Shown: piece by piece, positions 1-4,648 of the stretch
How positions within the stretch are numbered: the stretch's first letter is position 1
Layout: each line of letters begins with the position of its first letter
NCBI GenBank assembly: GCA_026397495.1
Contig: JAPLUS010000190.1
Span: 1 to 6,023 of the forward strand
Direction of reading: 5' to 3'
Source: Candidatus Zixiibacteriota bacterium
GTDB lineage: Bacteria; Zixibacteria; MSB-5A5; GN15; PGXB01
Length of the DNA stretch: 6,023 bases
Notes under the pieces: model-generated
Databases searched by the model: none
What the model was told of the DNA's origin: nothing
The model's input: only the letters and a program-made list of their open reading frames with translations
Translations under genes and position numbers: made by a program

Positions 1-731
1 ACCGCCTTTTGATAAGCCTCGTTGATTGTTTTCATAGGGTATCCAATTATATCATCACGGTCGTAAATATTCACCCACTTGCCTATCAATTCCGGCCAAT
101 GAGCGGCAAGCCGAGGCGACGGTACCGCTATCGGTAATCCAAAATCACTATACCGTAGACTCCAAATGGCGGTCGGACAACCCATAGTATAGAAAAGAGT
201 TAGGGTATCCCCTTTCTCCAGTGGTGTCTTTCCAATATTTTCTCTAACCTTGTTCCCTATAATCTGTCGTGTCCCTCCAAATTCAACCTGAAGATCATAA
301 AGGTAATTGCTGGAAATGATGGTGCCGAGGCTATGTGCCAAAACACAAAGAGGCGCCTTGTCCCCCGCCCTTTCCGCCAATTTCCTAAAGCTTTGTGCAA
401 AAACCTGATGGATTTCATCATAGGTCTTTCGATACTGCGGCACCGGCTGGTAAGCAATGGCATCACCGGCAAAATCTATCATAAACCGCCGTAGCTTCTT
501 CCAGTCCATTCTCCCTGCCATCTTAAGGTTTTTCCAGATCCGATCTTCATGTTCCTGAATGCAGGGCTGCCAGAAGACCGGTTCAATGATGAGTTCTTCA
601 GACGGGTTGCTTATTACCCCCTTTAATTGCTTGGAAAATCGTTTTTTTAGTTGTTTGCTTAGCGGCTCGGCGAAATTCTCATCCTGTTTGCCGATTCCAT
701 GCACAATTGCTATCGCCAATTTCTGGGTCAT
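1..731 (-). CDS. Alpha/beta-hydrolase family protein, 3' end cut by window edge
   Basis: The minus strand is open from ATG at 731 to the left edge, giving 243 complete codons and no stop. The N-terminus has a beta-strand followed by IVHGIG (residues 9-14), the His-Gly oxyanion-type turn of serine alpha/beta-hydrolases. VLAHSLGT (130-137) is the nucleophile elbow with Ser134; its first small residue is Ala, so it reads A-H-S-L-G rather than the usual G-x-S-x-G. FYTMGCP (180-186) fits the strand after the elbow, and IYDRDDIIGYP (222-232) fits the acid loop, with Asp224, Asp226 or Asp227 as candidate catalytic acid. The catalytic His would lie beyond the edge. There is no signal peptide, so the protein is probably cytoplasmic. 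GAGG lies 7 bases before the ATG, and an in-frame TAA at 747-749 rules out a longer start. Substrate is unknown; an esterase or lipase-like activity is plausible but not shown. The fold is a strong call and the exact family is not. Confidence 0.85.
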   Translation of the reverse strand, partial: MTQKLAIAIVHGIGKQDENFAEPLSKQLKKRFSKQLKGVISNPSEELIIEPVFWQPCIQEHEDRIWKNLKMAGRMDWKKLRRFMIDFAGDAIAYQPVPQYRKTYDEIHQVFAQSFRKLAERAGDKAPLCVLAHSLGTIISSNYLYDLQVEFGGTRQIIGNKVRENIGKTPLEKGDTLTLFYTMGCPTAIWSLRYSDFGLPIAVPSPRLAAHWPELIGKWVNIYDRDDIIGYPMKTINEAYQKA

Positions 732-738
732 ATGCTTG

Positions 739-742
739 CCTC
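739..742 (-). promoter_or_regulatory. Ribosome binding site of the alpha/beta-hydrolase gene
   Basis: On the minus strand GAGG is followed by a 7-base spacer and then the ATG at 731. No other in-frame start lies between this site and the upstream stop, so it fixes the start of the hydrolase. Confidence 0.6.
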
Positions 743-818
743 GTCGTTACAGATAATTAAGACGCTTTACACATTTAATATGATGTTCTTGTCTTTATCA
801 CCGATGAGTAAAAATAGT

Positions 819-832
819 TTCCCATATGGGAA
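819..832. repeat. 14-bp perfect palindrome upstream of the hydrolase
   Basis: TTCCCATATGGGAA is perfectly self-complementary and lies about 88 bases upstream of the hydrolase ATG on its 5' side. An operator for a dimeric regulator is possible from position and symmetry. No regulator gene is visible nearby, so this is inference. Confidence 0.35.
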
Positions 833-913
833 TTCTATTTCTTCATTAAGCAAAGAGCAATTGGTTTCCCAGTCAACAAAAAACGATTTATCATAACAGA
901 GACTTTCCCACAG

Positions 914-932
914 CCCGCCACGCGCGGGTGGG
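914..932. repeat. G+C-rich hairpin
   Basis: CCCGCC (914-919) can pair with GGTGGG (927-932) across a 7-base loop, with one G-T pair. It is the first of several hairpins in this stretch, and a related CCCGCC motif recurs at 982-987. It is probably part of an interspersed repeat rather than a terminator, because no T-run follows. Confidence 0.4.
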
Positions 933-953
933 TTTCCGGGTAAACGGCTTCCG

Positions 954-971
954 GGCAGGCTAAAGCCTGCC
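954..971. repeat. Short palindromic (REP-like) hairpin
   Basis: GGCAGGC (954-960) and GCCTGCC (965-971) form a perfect 7-bp stem around the loop TAAA. No T-run follows on either strand, so it is unlikely to be an intrinsic terminator. The stem core GGCAGG also appears in the hairpin inside the PDZ gene at 2851-2867. Confidence 0.55.
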
Positions 972-993
972 GCGCACATAACCCGCCGTGGTG

Positions 994-1009
994 GGGGGCT
1001 CTGCCCTAC
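994..1009. repeat. Direct repeat, copy 1
   Basis: GGGGGCTCTGCCCTAC matches 1276-1291 at 15 of 16 positions, in the same orientation and 282 bases apart. Two such copies in one gap suggest the gap is assembled from members of one interspersed repeat family. Confidence 0.55.
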
Positions 1010-1064
1010 CGCAACTTACGCTAGACTTGTAGAGCATCTGAACTAACACCAATACCAAGGGTGC

Positions 1065-1089
1065 CACCCCCAAACTTGCTTTGGGGGTG
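1065..1089. repeat. Strong 10-bp hairpin
   Basis: CACCCCCAAA (1065-1074) pairs perfectly with TTTGGGGGTG (1080-1089) around the 5-base loop CTTGC. No T-run follows on either strand. The closed, symmetric form suits a REP-like or folded-transcript element more than a terminator. Confidence 0.6.
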
Positions 1090-1099
1090 CCGGTTCTTT

Positions 1100-1170
1100 A
1101 CCCGACAGGAAGGAGATCGGGTTCCGAATCGCGAATGAAGTGAGCGTTGAGAAACCCGACATCTTTTTTT
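1100..1170 (+). promoter_or_regulatory. Two mutually exclusive stems followed by a T-run
   Basis: ACCCGA (1100-1105) can pair with TCGGGT (1117-1122). The same TCGGGTT (1117-1123) can instead pair with AACCCGA (1153-1159), closely followed by seven T at 1164-1170. Read as plus-strand RNA this looks like an antiterminator/terminator switch. The next gene starts 285 bases further on and other repeats lie between, so it may equally be a by-product of repeat structure. No known riboswitch aptamer was recognised. Confidence 0.25.
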
Positions 1171-1344
1171 CACGCTCCGCATGAAATGTCAAGACCACCA
1201 GGGAGACTGGCCGCGCATTTAAGATCTCATGGATACGACGCAAATGGCTGAACCCCGCCAAAGACGGGCAAGCACGGGGGTTCTGCCCTACGTCTACCTC
1301 AACCGATCTTGACATATGTGCAATATCTCAAAAAAAGAATGTCG
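1157..1344. mobile_element. Putative MITE-like fold-back element, 188 bases
   Basis: The ends are inverted copies. CGACATCTTTTTTT (1157-1170) matches the complement of 1330-1344 with one inserted base. Inside it, ATGTCAAGA (1186-1194) is the perfect complement of TCTTGACAT (1307-1315). The two pairs are nested with nearly equal offsets (15 and 14 bases), giving imperfect terminal arms of about 38 bases around a 112-base core. There is no transposase gene inside, so if mobile it would be non-autonomous. No target-site duplication was recognised. The second copy of the direct repeat lies in the core. Confidence 0.4.
1276..1291. repeat. Direct repeat, copy 2
   Basis: GGGGGTTCTGCCCTAC differs from the copy at 994-1009 by one base. 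This copy lies within the core of the fold-back structure, while the first copy lies outside it. Confidence 0.55.
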
Positions 1345-1363
1345 AAACTGCGGGAGTTTCGAC
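1341..1363. repeat. Perfect 9-bp hairpin
   Basis: GTCGAAACT (1341-1349) pairs with AGTTTCGAC (1355-1363) around the loop GCGGG. On the minus strand the stem is followed after 4 bases by seven T (complement of 1330-1336), so it could stop antisense transcription arriving from the right. On the plus strand the nearest T-run (1386-1392) is 22 bases away, too far for a standard terminator. Its left arm overlaps the right end of the fold-back element. Confidence 0.55.
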
Positions 1364-1415
1364 CTATAAAGCCATTGATCGACGGTTTTTTTCAGGTTCC
1401 CGGTACAATCGAGGC

Positions 1416-1445
1416 TTGATAATTCCCATCTGATTTGCTTATATT
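1416..1445 (+). promoter_or_regulatory. Candidate sigma-70-type promoter of the beta-rich secreted protein
   Basis: TTGATA (1416-1421), an 18-base spacer and TATATT (1440-1445) resemble the -35 and -10 boxes. Transcription would begin at about 1452, only a few bases before the ATG at 1455. Together with the missing Shine-Dalgarno sequence this points to a leaderless message. The spacing is acceptable but the region is A+T-rich, so chance is possible. Confidence 0.4.
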
Positions 1446-1454
1446 ATTTCCAAT

Positions 1455-2261
1455 ATGACCGCAATGAATCGATTATCGATTGGCCGGAATATCTTTCCCC
1501 TATTAATATTGGCGGTTTTGGCTTTTGCGCAGTCAGCCATTGCCAATCAACCGGTCATAGTCCGGCATCCGGATGGCATCCTGGGGAGGCCAAATGGGCA
1601 TATTTTTGGGGAATATGCTTCCGTAACCGACCTCCAAAAGGCCGATCCCGTCGATCAGAAAATATTAGGGGTGGCTCTGAAAATCCCCGCCACCCGGAAT
1701 CTGACTTTTGGGGCGGCCTATTTTGCTCGGCAGAGTGATTCGCTGTATCACAATTACCGGCTGGAATTGTCTTTCTATATAATTAGTCCAATCGTTGCCG
1801 CGGCAAAGTGTAATCCCGATGGTGCCATTGGGGCACCGATTATCTTGGCCGGGTTTGGCGGCGAAGTTTCCGATCTAAATATACACAGCCATCGAAACAG
1901 CGGAACTTTTCAGGTGATTATCCCCTGTTCGCGGAAATTGACCGTTGGCGGCGGCGCTAAAATCTTCCAGAAGGATAATCCCCGGCAGGTCGAATCCGCT
2001 TTTGGAATAGTTAATATCTATTCGCGGGAGTATGAAACCGACCAACCGTATTCCAATCCCGATGGTATGGAAGGATCAATTGCCTTTTTACTAAAGGGGG
2101 GCGGTTCCAAATACGGGATTTTTGGTCAGCTCGACTTTGTTTTTCCTCTGGAGCCAACGATGACGCTAACCTTTTATCTGCGCGGTGAACGGATTCCCTT
2201 GCCTTATGTACGCCTGGCGATAGTTGGTTTCCACGCCGCTTTCTACCCCAGCAATTTCTAA
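1455..2261 (+). CDS. Secreted beta-rich protein with three internal repeats, probable outer-membrane protein
   Basis: This 268-residue protein is not one I recognise. Residues 1-30 look like a signal peptide: basic Arg6 and Arg11, a hydrophobic core at 13-25, and a likely cut after Ala-Ile-Ala at 28-30. The mature part is rich in alternating hydrophobic and polar residues and ends in Phe268, as many outer-membrane beta-barrels do. Three similar units begin at HPDG (38), NPDG (120) and NPDG (201), each carrying a later Leu-Thr-Phe/Val strand (83-85, 162-164, 238-240). Cys119 and Cys158 could form a disulfide. There is no Shine-Dalgarno sequence before ATG 1455 or before the second Met (residue 4, position 1464), so the exact start is uncertain. 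The PDZ gene follows 99 bases downstream with no terminator between, so partial co-transcription is possible. It could be a small porin-like barrel or a surface-exposed beta-sandwich; function is unknown. Confidence 0.8.
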   Translation: MTAMNRLSIGRNIFPLLILAVLAFAQSAIANQPVIVRHPDGILGRPNGHIFGEYASVTDLQKADPVDQKILGVALKIPATRNLTFGAAYFARQSDSLYHNYRLELSFYIISPIVAAAKCNPDGAIGAPIILAGFGGEVSDLNIHSHRNSGTFQVIIPCSRKLTVGGGAKIFQKDNPRQVESAFGIVNIYSREYETDQPYSNPDGMEGSIAFLLKGGGSKYGIFGQLDFVFPLEPTMTLTFYLRGERIPLPYVRLAIVGFHAAFYPSNF

Positions 2262-2288
2262 TATTAAAAACTTCCCATATAAATTTCC

Positions 2289-2314
2289 GGAAACCGATTA
2301 CGCCTTAAAACGTA
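2289..2314 (+). promoter_or_regulatory. Candidate ECF sigma-factor (sigma-W-like) promoter of the PDZ gene
   Basis: GGAAAC (2289-2294), exactly 16 bases, then CGTA (2311-2314) differs by one base from the Bacillus sigma-W consensus TGAAAC-N16-CGTA and has the AAC core typical of ECF -35 boxes. Transcription would start at about 2321, giving a 5' leader of about 40 bases that contains the ribosome binding site. Envelope-stress control would suit a periplasmic PDZ protein. A TAGAAT box overlaps at 2313-2318, but I see no good -35 for it. Confidence 0.45.
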
Positions 2315-2348
2315 GAATAATTAGCCGGTTAAATTGAAAGCTATCGGC

Positions 2349-2355
2349 AAAGGAG
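2349..2355 (+). promoter_or_regulatory. Strong ribosome binding site of the PDZ gene
   Basis: AAAGGAG stands 5 bases before ATG 2361. It decides the start: the longer reading from TTG at 2334 would put this site inside the gene and add nine residues in front of a good signal peptide. Confidence 0.85.
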
Positions 2356-2360
2356 AAAAT

Positions 2361-3365
2361 ATGAAGAGAGTATTGTTGTTCGCGCTGTTGGTAATACTAA
2401 TGGCGCTTCCCTTATGGGCCACATCCCCTGATAATGAGAAGGTTATTATTGAATCATCCGGCGCCTGGCTTGGTGTTTATACTCAGTCGGTTGATGAAGA
2501 TTTAAAAGACGCCTTTAAACTCGAAACCGATCGCGGGGTGATTATCAACCAGGTGGTTCCCAATTCTCCGGCGGATAAGGCCGGGCTCAAACAGGGAGAT
2601 ATTATATTGAGCCTTGATGGCGACTCGGTCATAACCCCCGAACAGCTGGCTGAACTGGTCGGCAAGCATAATCCGAATGATGCCGTAAAGATTAAGGTAA
2701 TTCGCAAGAATAAACAAGAAACGATTACGGCTACTCTGGGCTCTCGCGAAGATGAAAGCGCTCCTAAATTTAATGGTGGGAGAATAGCCCTCCCCAGAGT
2801 CTTCTCTAAAAGTTATGGTTTTAAACAAAATGTCATGGCGGATAGATATACCTGCCCGACCGGCAGGCGGGTTGGGGTTACGCTTCAAAGCCTCAATAGC
2901 CAATTAGGAGACTATTTTGGAGTTAAGGACGGGCAGGGAGCGTTGATAACGGAAGTGATTGAGGATTCTCCCGCTAAGAAAGCAGGCCTGAAGGCTGGAG
3001 ATGTTATAACCAATATCGATACGGATCGAATTGAAGACCCAGGGGATGTTCAAGATCTGATAGCAAGAGCCAAAAAGGGAGATAAGTTGACCCTTACTCT
3101 TCTCCGTGAGAAGAAAGAGATAGTTTTGGCGGTCGAAGTGGCTGAATCGCCGGATAAATCTGCTGCGGTTTTTAAATCAAAGCTGCCCAAGTTCGATAAA
3201 TATTTTTCCTTTGACCCTTGGGCAAAGGGCTCAATTCCCGGCGAGATTGATGATTCCGATTCTGGAATGGAGGAAATACAGGAATCGATAAAACAGCTTC
3301 AAAAACAGATGGAAGAGCTTCAGAGGCAATTTAACGAATGGCAGAGGCCTCCTCAGAAAAAATAG
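2361..3365 (+). CDS. Periplasmic tandem-PDZ protein with C-terminal coiled coil
   Basis: This 334-residue protein starts at ATG 2361, chosen for the AAAGGAG just upstream. Residues 1-20 are a signal peptide (KR, long hydrophobic core, cut after Leu-Trp-Ala), so it is exported. PDZ domain 1 spans about 34-127 (WLGV at 36-39; SPADKAGLKQGDII at 69-82). PDZ domain 2 spans about 168-260 (VGVTLQSL at 171-178; SPAKKAGLKAGDVI at 203-216). Residues about 303-328 form a charged heptad-like helix, probably a coiled coil for oligomerisation. Such paired PDZ domains occur in DegP/HtrA proteases, but no trypsin-like domain or catalytic triad precedes them here. It is therefore more likely an adaptor or chaperone-like binder of exposed C-termini than a protease. 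The linker (about 130-167) is variable and ends in a stretch encoded by a hairpin repeat. An ECF-type promoter lies upstream and an intrinsic terminator follows. Confidence 0.88.
   Translation: MKRVLLFALLVILMALPLWATSPDNEKVIIESSGAWLGVYTQSVDEDLKDAFKLETDRGVIINQVVPNSPADKAGLKQGDIILSLDGDSVITPEQLAELVGKHNPNDAVKIKVIRKNKQETITATLGSREDESAPKFNGGRIALPRVFSKSYGFKQNVMADRYTCPTGRRVGVTLQSLNSQLGDYFGVKDGQGALITEVIEDSPAKKAGLKAGDVITNIDTDRIEDPGDVQDLIARAKKGDKLTLTLLREKKEIVLAVEVAESPDKSAAVFKSKLPKFDKYFSFDPWAKGSIPGEIDDSDSGMEEIQESIKQLQKQMEELQRQFNEWQRPPQKK
2851..2867 (+). repeat. REP-like hairpin inside the PDZ coding sequence
   Basis: CCTGCC (2851-2856) and GGCAGG (2862-2867) form a perfect 6-bp stem around CGACC. It encodes roughly residues 164-169 (Tyr-Thr-Cys-Pro-Thr-Gly-Arg region), at the junction between the linker and PDZ domain 2. 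The stem core is shared with the intergenic hairpin at 954-971, suggesting a repeat that inserted in frame at a tolerant site. Confidence 0.4.
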
Positions 3366-3394
3366 TAGAGACTTATCCTGCTTGTTGATGCCCG

Positions 3395-3433
3395 ACCCCC
3401 CTTAGTCAGCAATTGCCGCCGGGGGTTTTTTTT
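3395..3433 (+). terminator. Intrinsic terminator after the PDZ gene
   Basis: ACCCCC (3395-3400) pairs with GGGGGT (3421-3426), and the 3' arm runs straight into eight T (3426-3433). The loop is long (20 bases), but the G+C-only stem and adjoining T-run are typical. It begins about 30 bases after the stop at 3365 and separates the PDZ gene from hprK. Confidence 0.75.
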
Positions 3434-3435
3434 AT

Positions 3436-3464
3436 TTGCCTTAAGCCCCAATCAAATTTATAAT
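3436..3464 (+). promoter_or_regulatory. Sigma-70-type promoter of hprK
   Basis: TTGCCT (3436-3441), a 17-base spacer and a perfect TATAAT (3459-3464) lie directly behind the terminator. The start would be near 3471, leaving a leader of about 25 bases. This makes hprK an independent transcription unit. Confidence 0.65.
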
Positions 3465-3483
3465 AGGAGAGATAACTTTTAAC

Positions 3484-3489
3484 AGGGGA
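3484..3489 (+). promoter_or_regulatory. Ribosome binding site of hprK
   Basis: AGGGGA is followed by 6 bases and ATG 3496. The resulting N-terminus aligns with the usual start of the HPr kinase N-terminal domain, supporting this start. Confidence 0.6.
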
Positions 3490-3495
3490 TTCCCA

Positions 3496-4464
3496 ATGTC
3501 GGAATTAACGGTCGACAGGTTCTATAAAGACCGCAAAGACTTTCTCGATTTAACTCTTCTCAACTCCGAAATAGGTCTTACCAAAAAGATTACCACCGCC
3601 GAGGTTCATCGTCCGGGACTGGCTTTAGCCGGTTATGTTGACCGCTTTGTCAATTACCGCACACAGGTTCTCGGCGAAACTGAAATAGCTTTCCTGCATC
3701 AGATGGAACACAAAGCGCTTCTGGATGCCGCGGATCGGATTTTTGGATGTGATATTCCACTGATGATTATATCCAAGGGAATAACTCCGCCTCTTGATTT
3801 TTTGGAGGCGGCCGATAAACATAAGACGGCCGTTTTTTCATCACGACTGACCACGGCGGAATTAACTAACCGTCTTTCGGTCTATCTGGATATGTTCTTT
3901 GCTCCGGCGATTACGGTGCACGCGACGCTGGTTGATGTTTATGGCGTGGGCTTGCTTTATACCGGCAAATCGGGCATTGGCAAATCGGAAATTGCTATGG
4001 ATTTAGTAGAGCGGGGGCATCGCCTGGTGGCCGATGATGTCGTCAAAATTATCCGTAAAGCGCCGGACTTAATTGTCGGCACCGGTTCCGAGCTATTAGG
4101 GCATCATATGGAAATTCGCGGCATTGGGATTATTGATATTGAGCGGCTTTTTGGCATCCGATCTATCCGTTTGCAGAAAAGAATTGAGGTTGAGGTGCAT
4201 CTAACCCCTTGGGCGGATGAGCTGGAATATGAGAGGCTGGGTATAGAGGATACCACCACCACCATTCTGGGGGTTTCAATACCGCTGGTGAATATGCCGA
4301 TTTCACCGGGAAAAAATATTACAGTAATTTCGGAAGTGATAGCAATGAATCATATGTTGAAAGTCTATGGCGAGAATTCCGCGGCGGAGTTCTCCAAACG
4401 CCTTTCCGAGCGTCTCCACCGTCAGGCCCTGACCCAGGATTATCTCGAATCGGATTATGAGTAG
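3496..4464 (+). CDS. hprK: HPr kinase/phosphorylase
   Basis: The enzyme phosphorylates a serine of the phosphocarrier HPr using ATP or pyrophosphate, and in bifunctional members removes it by phosphorolysis. It acts in the cytoplasm as a hexamer. The 322 residues match the usual 310-330. The N-terminal domain (about 5-130) contains RPGLALAGY (39-47) and the Gln-Val-Leu-Gly-Glu stretch near 57-61. The kinase domain begins with VHATLVDVYG (141-150), whose His142 is in the catalytic His position. It continues with the Walker A loop GKSGIGKS (157-164), LVADD (177-181), and the family signature MEIRGIGIIDI (205-215). The late loop usually written PVRPGRN reads PISPGKN (268-274), with Ser in place of the first Arg. 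No HPr, EI or EIIA gene is in the window. In many Gram-negative bacteria this enzyme serves a nitrogen-type PTS regulatory branch rather than sugar uptake. The gene stands alone with its own promoter. Confidence 0.95.
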   Translation: MSELTVDRFYKDRKDFLDLTLLNSEIGLTKKITTAEVHRPGLALAGYVDRFVNYRTQVLGETEIAFLHQMEHKALLDAADRIFGCDIPLMIISKGITPPLDFLEAADKHKTAVFSSRLTTAELTNRLSVYLDMFFAPAITVHATLVDVYGVGLLYTGKSGIGKSEIAMDLVERGHRLVADDVVKIIRKAPDLIVGTGSELLGHHMEIRGIGIIDIERLFGIRSIRLQKRIEVEVHLTPWADELEYERLGIEDTTTTILGVSIPLVNMPISPGKNITVISEVIAMNHMLKVYGENSAAEFSKRLSERLHRQALTQDYLESDYE

Positions 4465-4648
4465 AGAAAGCACAAATGTTTAATTTGGGGTCATGAACAT
4501 ATCTAAGAGTCACTTTTGTGAGATTCCTTATTTAATTATACTCCCTAATCAATATCGGCCATATATAATTCAATTCCCGACTTCACCATATCCATATGAA
4601 AGAGTTATGGTTAAGCCAAATTATGGCAATACCCCTTAAGTCGTTGGG

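Larger units (their letters stand above)
732..1454. other. 723-base gene-poor gap filled with hairpins and repeats
   Basis: This gap separates the minus-strand hydrolase from the plus-strand gene at 1455, so it must hold both divergent promoters. About 740-900 is A+T-rich. About 900-1363 is richer in G+C and packed with inverted repeats, which are listed separately. Open frames exist on the minus strand (767-979 and 1043-1315), but their translations run through the hairpins and lack ribosome binding sites. At most the A+T-rich half of the first (767 to about 900) could be a decayed or very small gene. I saw no tRNA or transposase here. Confidence 0.7.

Noticed and set aside
257..472. 71-residue minus-strand open frame
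   Set aside because: Same strand but different frame from the hydrolase, whose catalytic motifs fix the real frame.
767..979. 70-residue minus-strand open frame upstream of the hydrolase
   Set aside because: The N-terminal third is a translation of G+C-rich hairpins and the ATG lacks a ribosome binding site. The A+T-rich remainder (767 to about 900) looks somewhat protein-like, so a decayed gene cannot be excluded, but nothing supports a working one.
1043..1315. 90-residue minus-strand open frame
   Set aside because: It lies across the fold-back element and the 1065-1089 hairpin, has no ribosome binding site, and its sequence (many Trp and Pro near the end) is dictated by the repeats. Probably a spurious frame.
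1309..1340. TTGACA box at 1309-1314 as a promoter
   Set aside because: No -10 box at 16-18 bases; the nearest candidate is 20 bases away and poor. The box is part of an inverted-repeat arm.
2502..2903. 133-residue minus-strand open frame
   Set aside because: It is fully antisense to the PDZ gene, whose domains and signal peptide are clear. It has no recognisable domain.
4465..4648. Possible bidirectional terminator between hprK and the beta-CASP gene
   Set aside because: Only a 4-bp TCAC/GTGA stem (4510-4521) without a T-run and scattered CCATAT copies were found; too weak to call.
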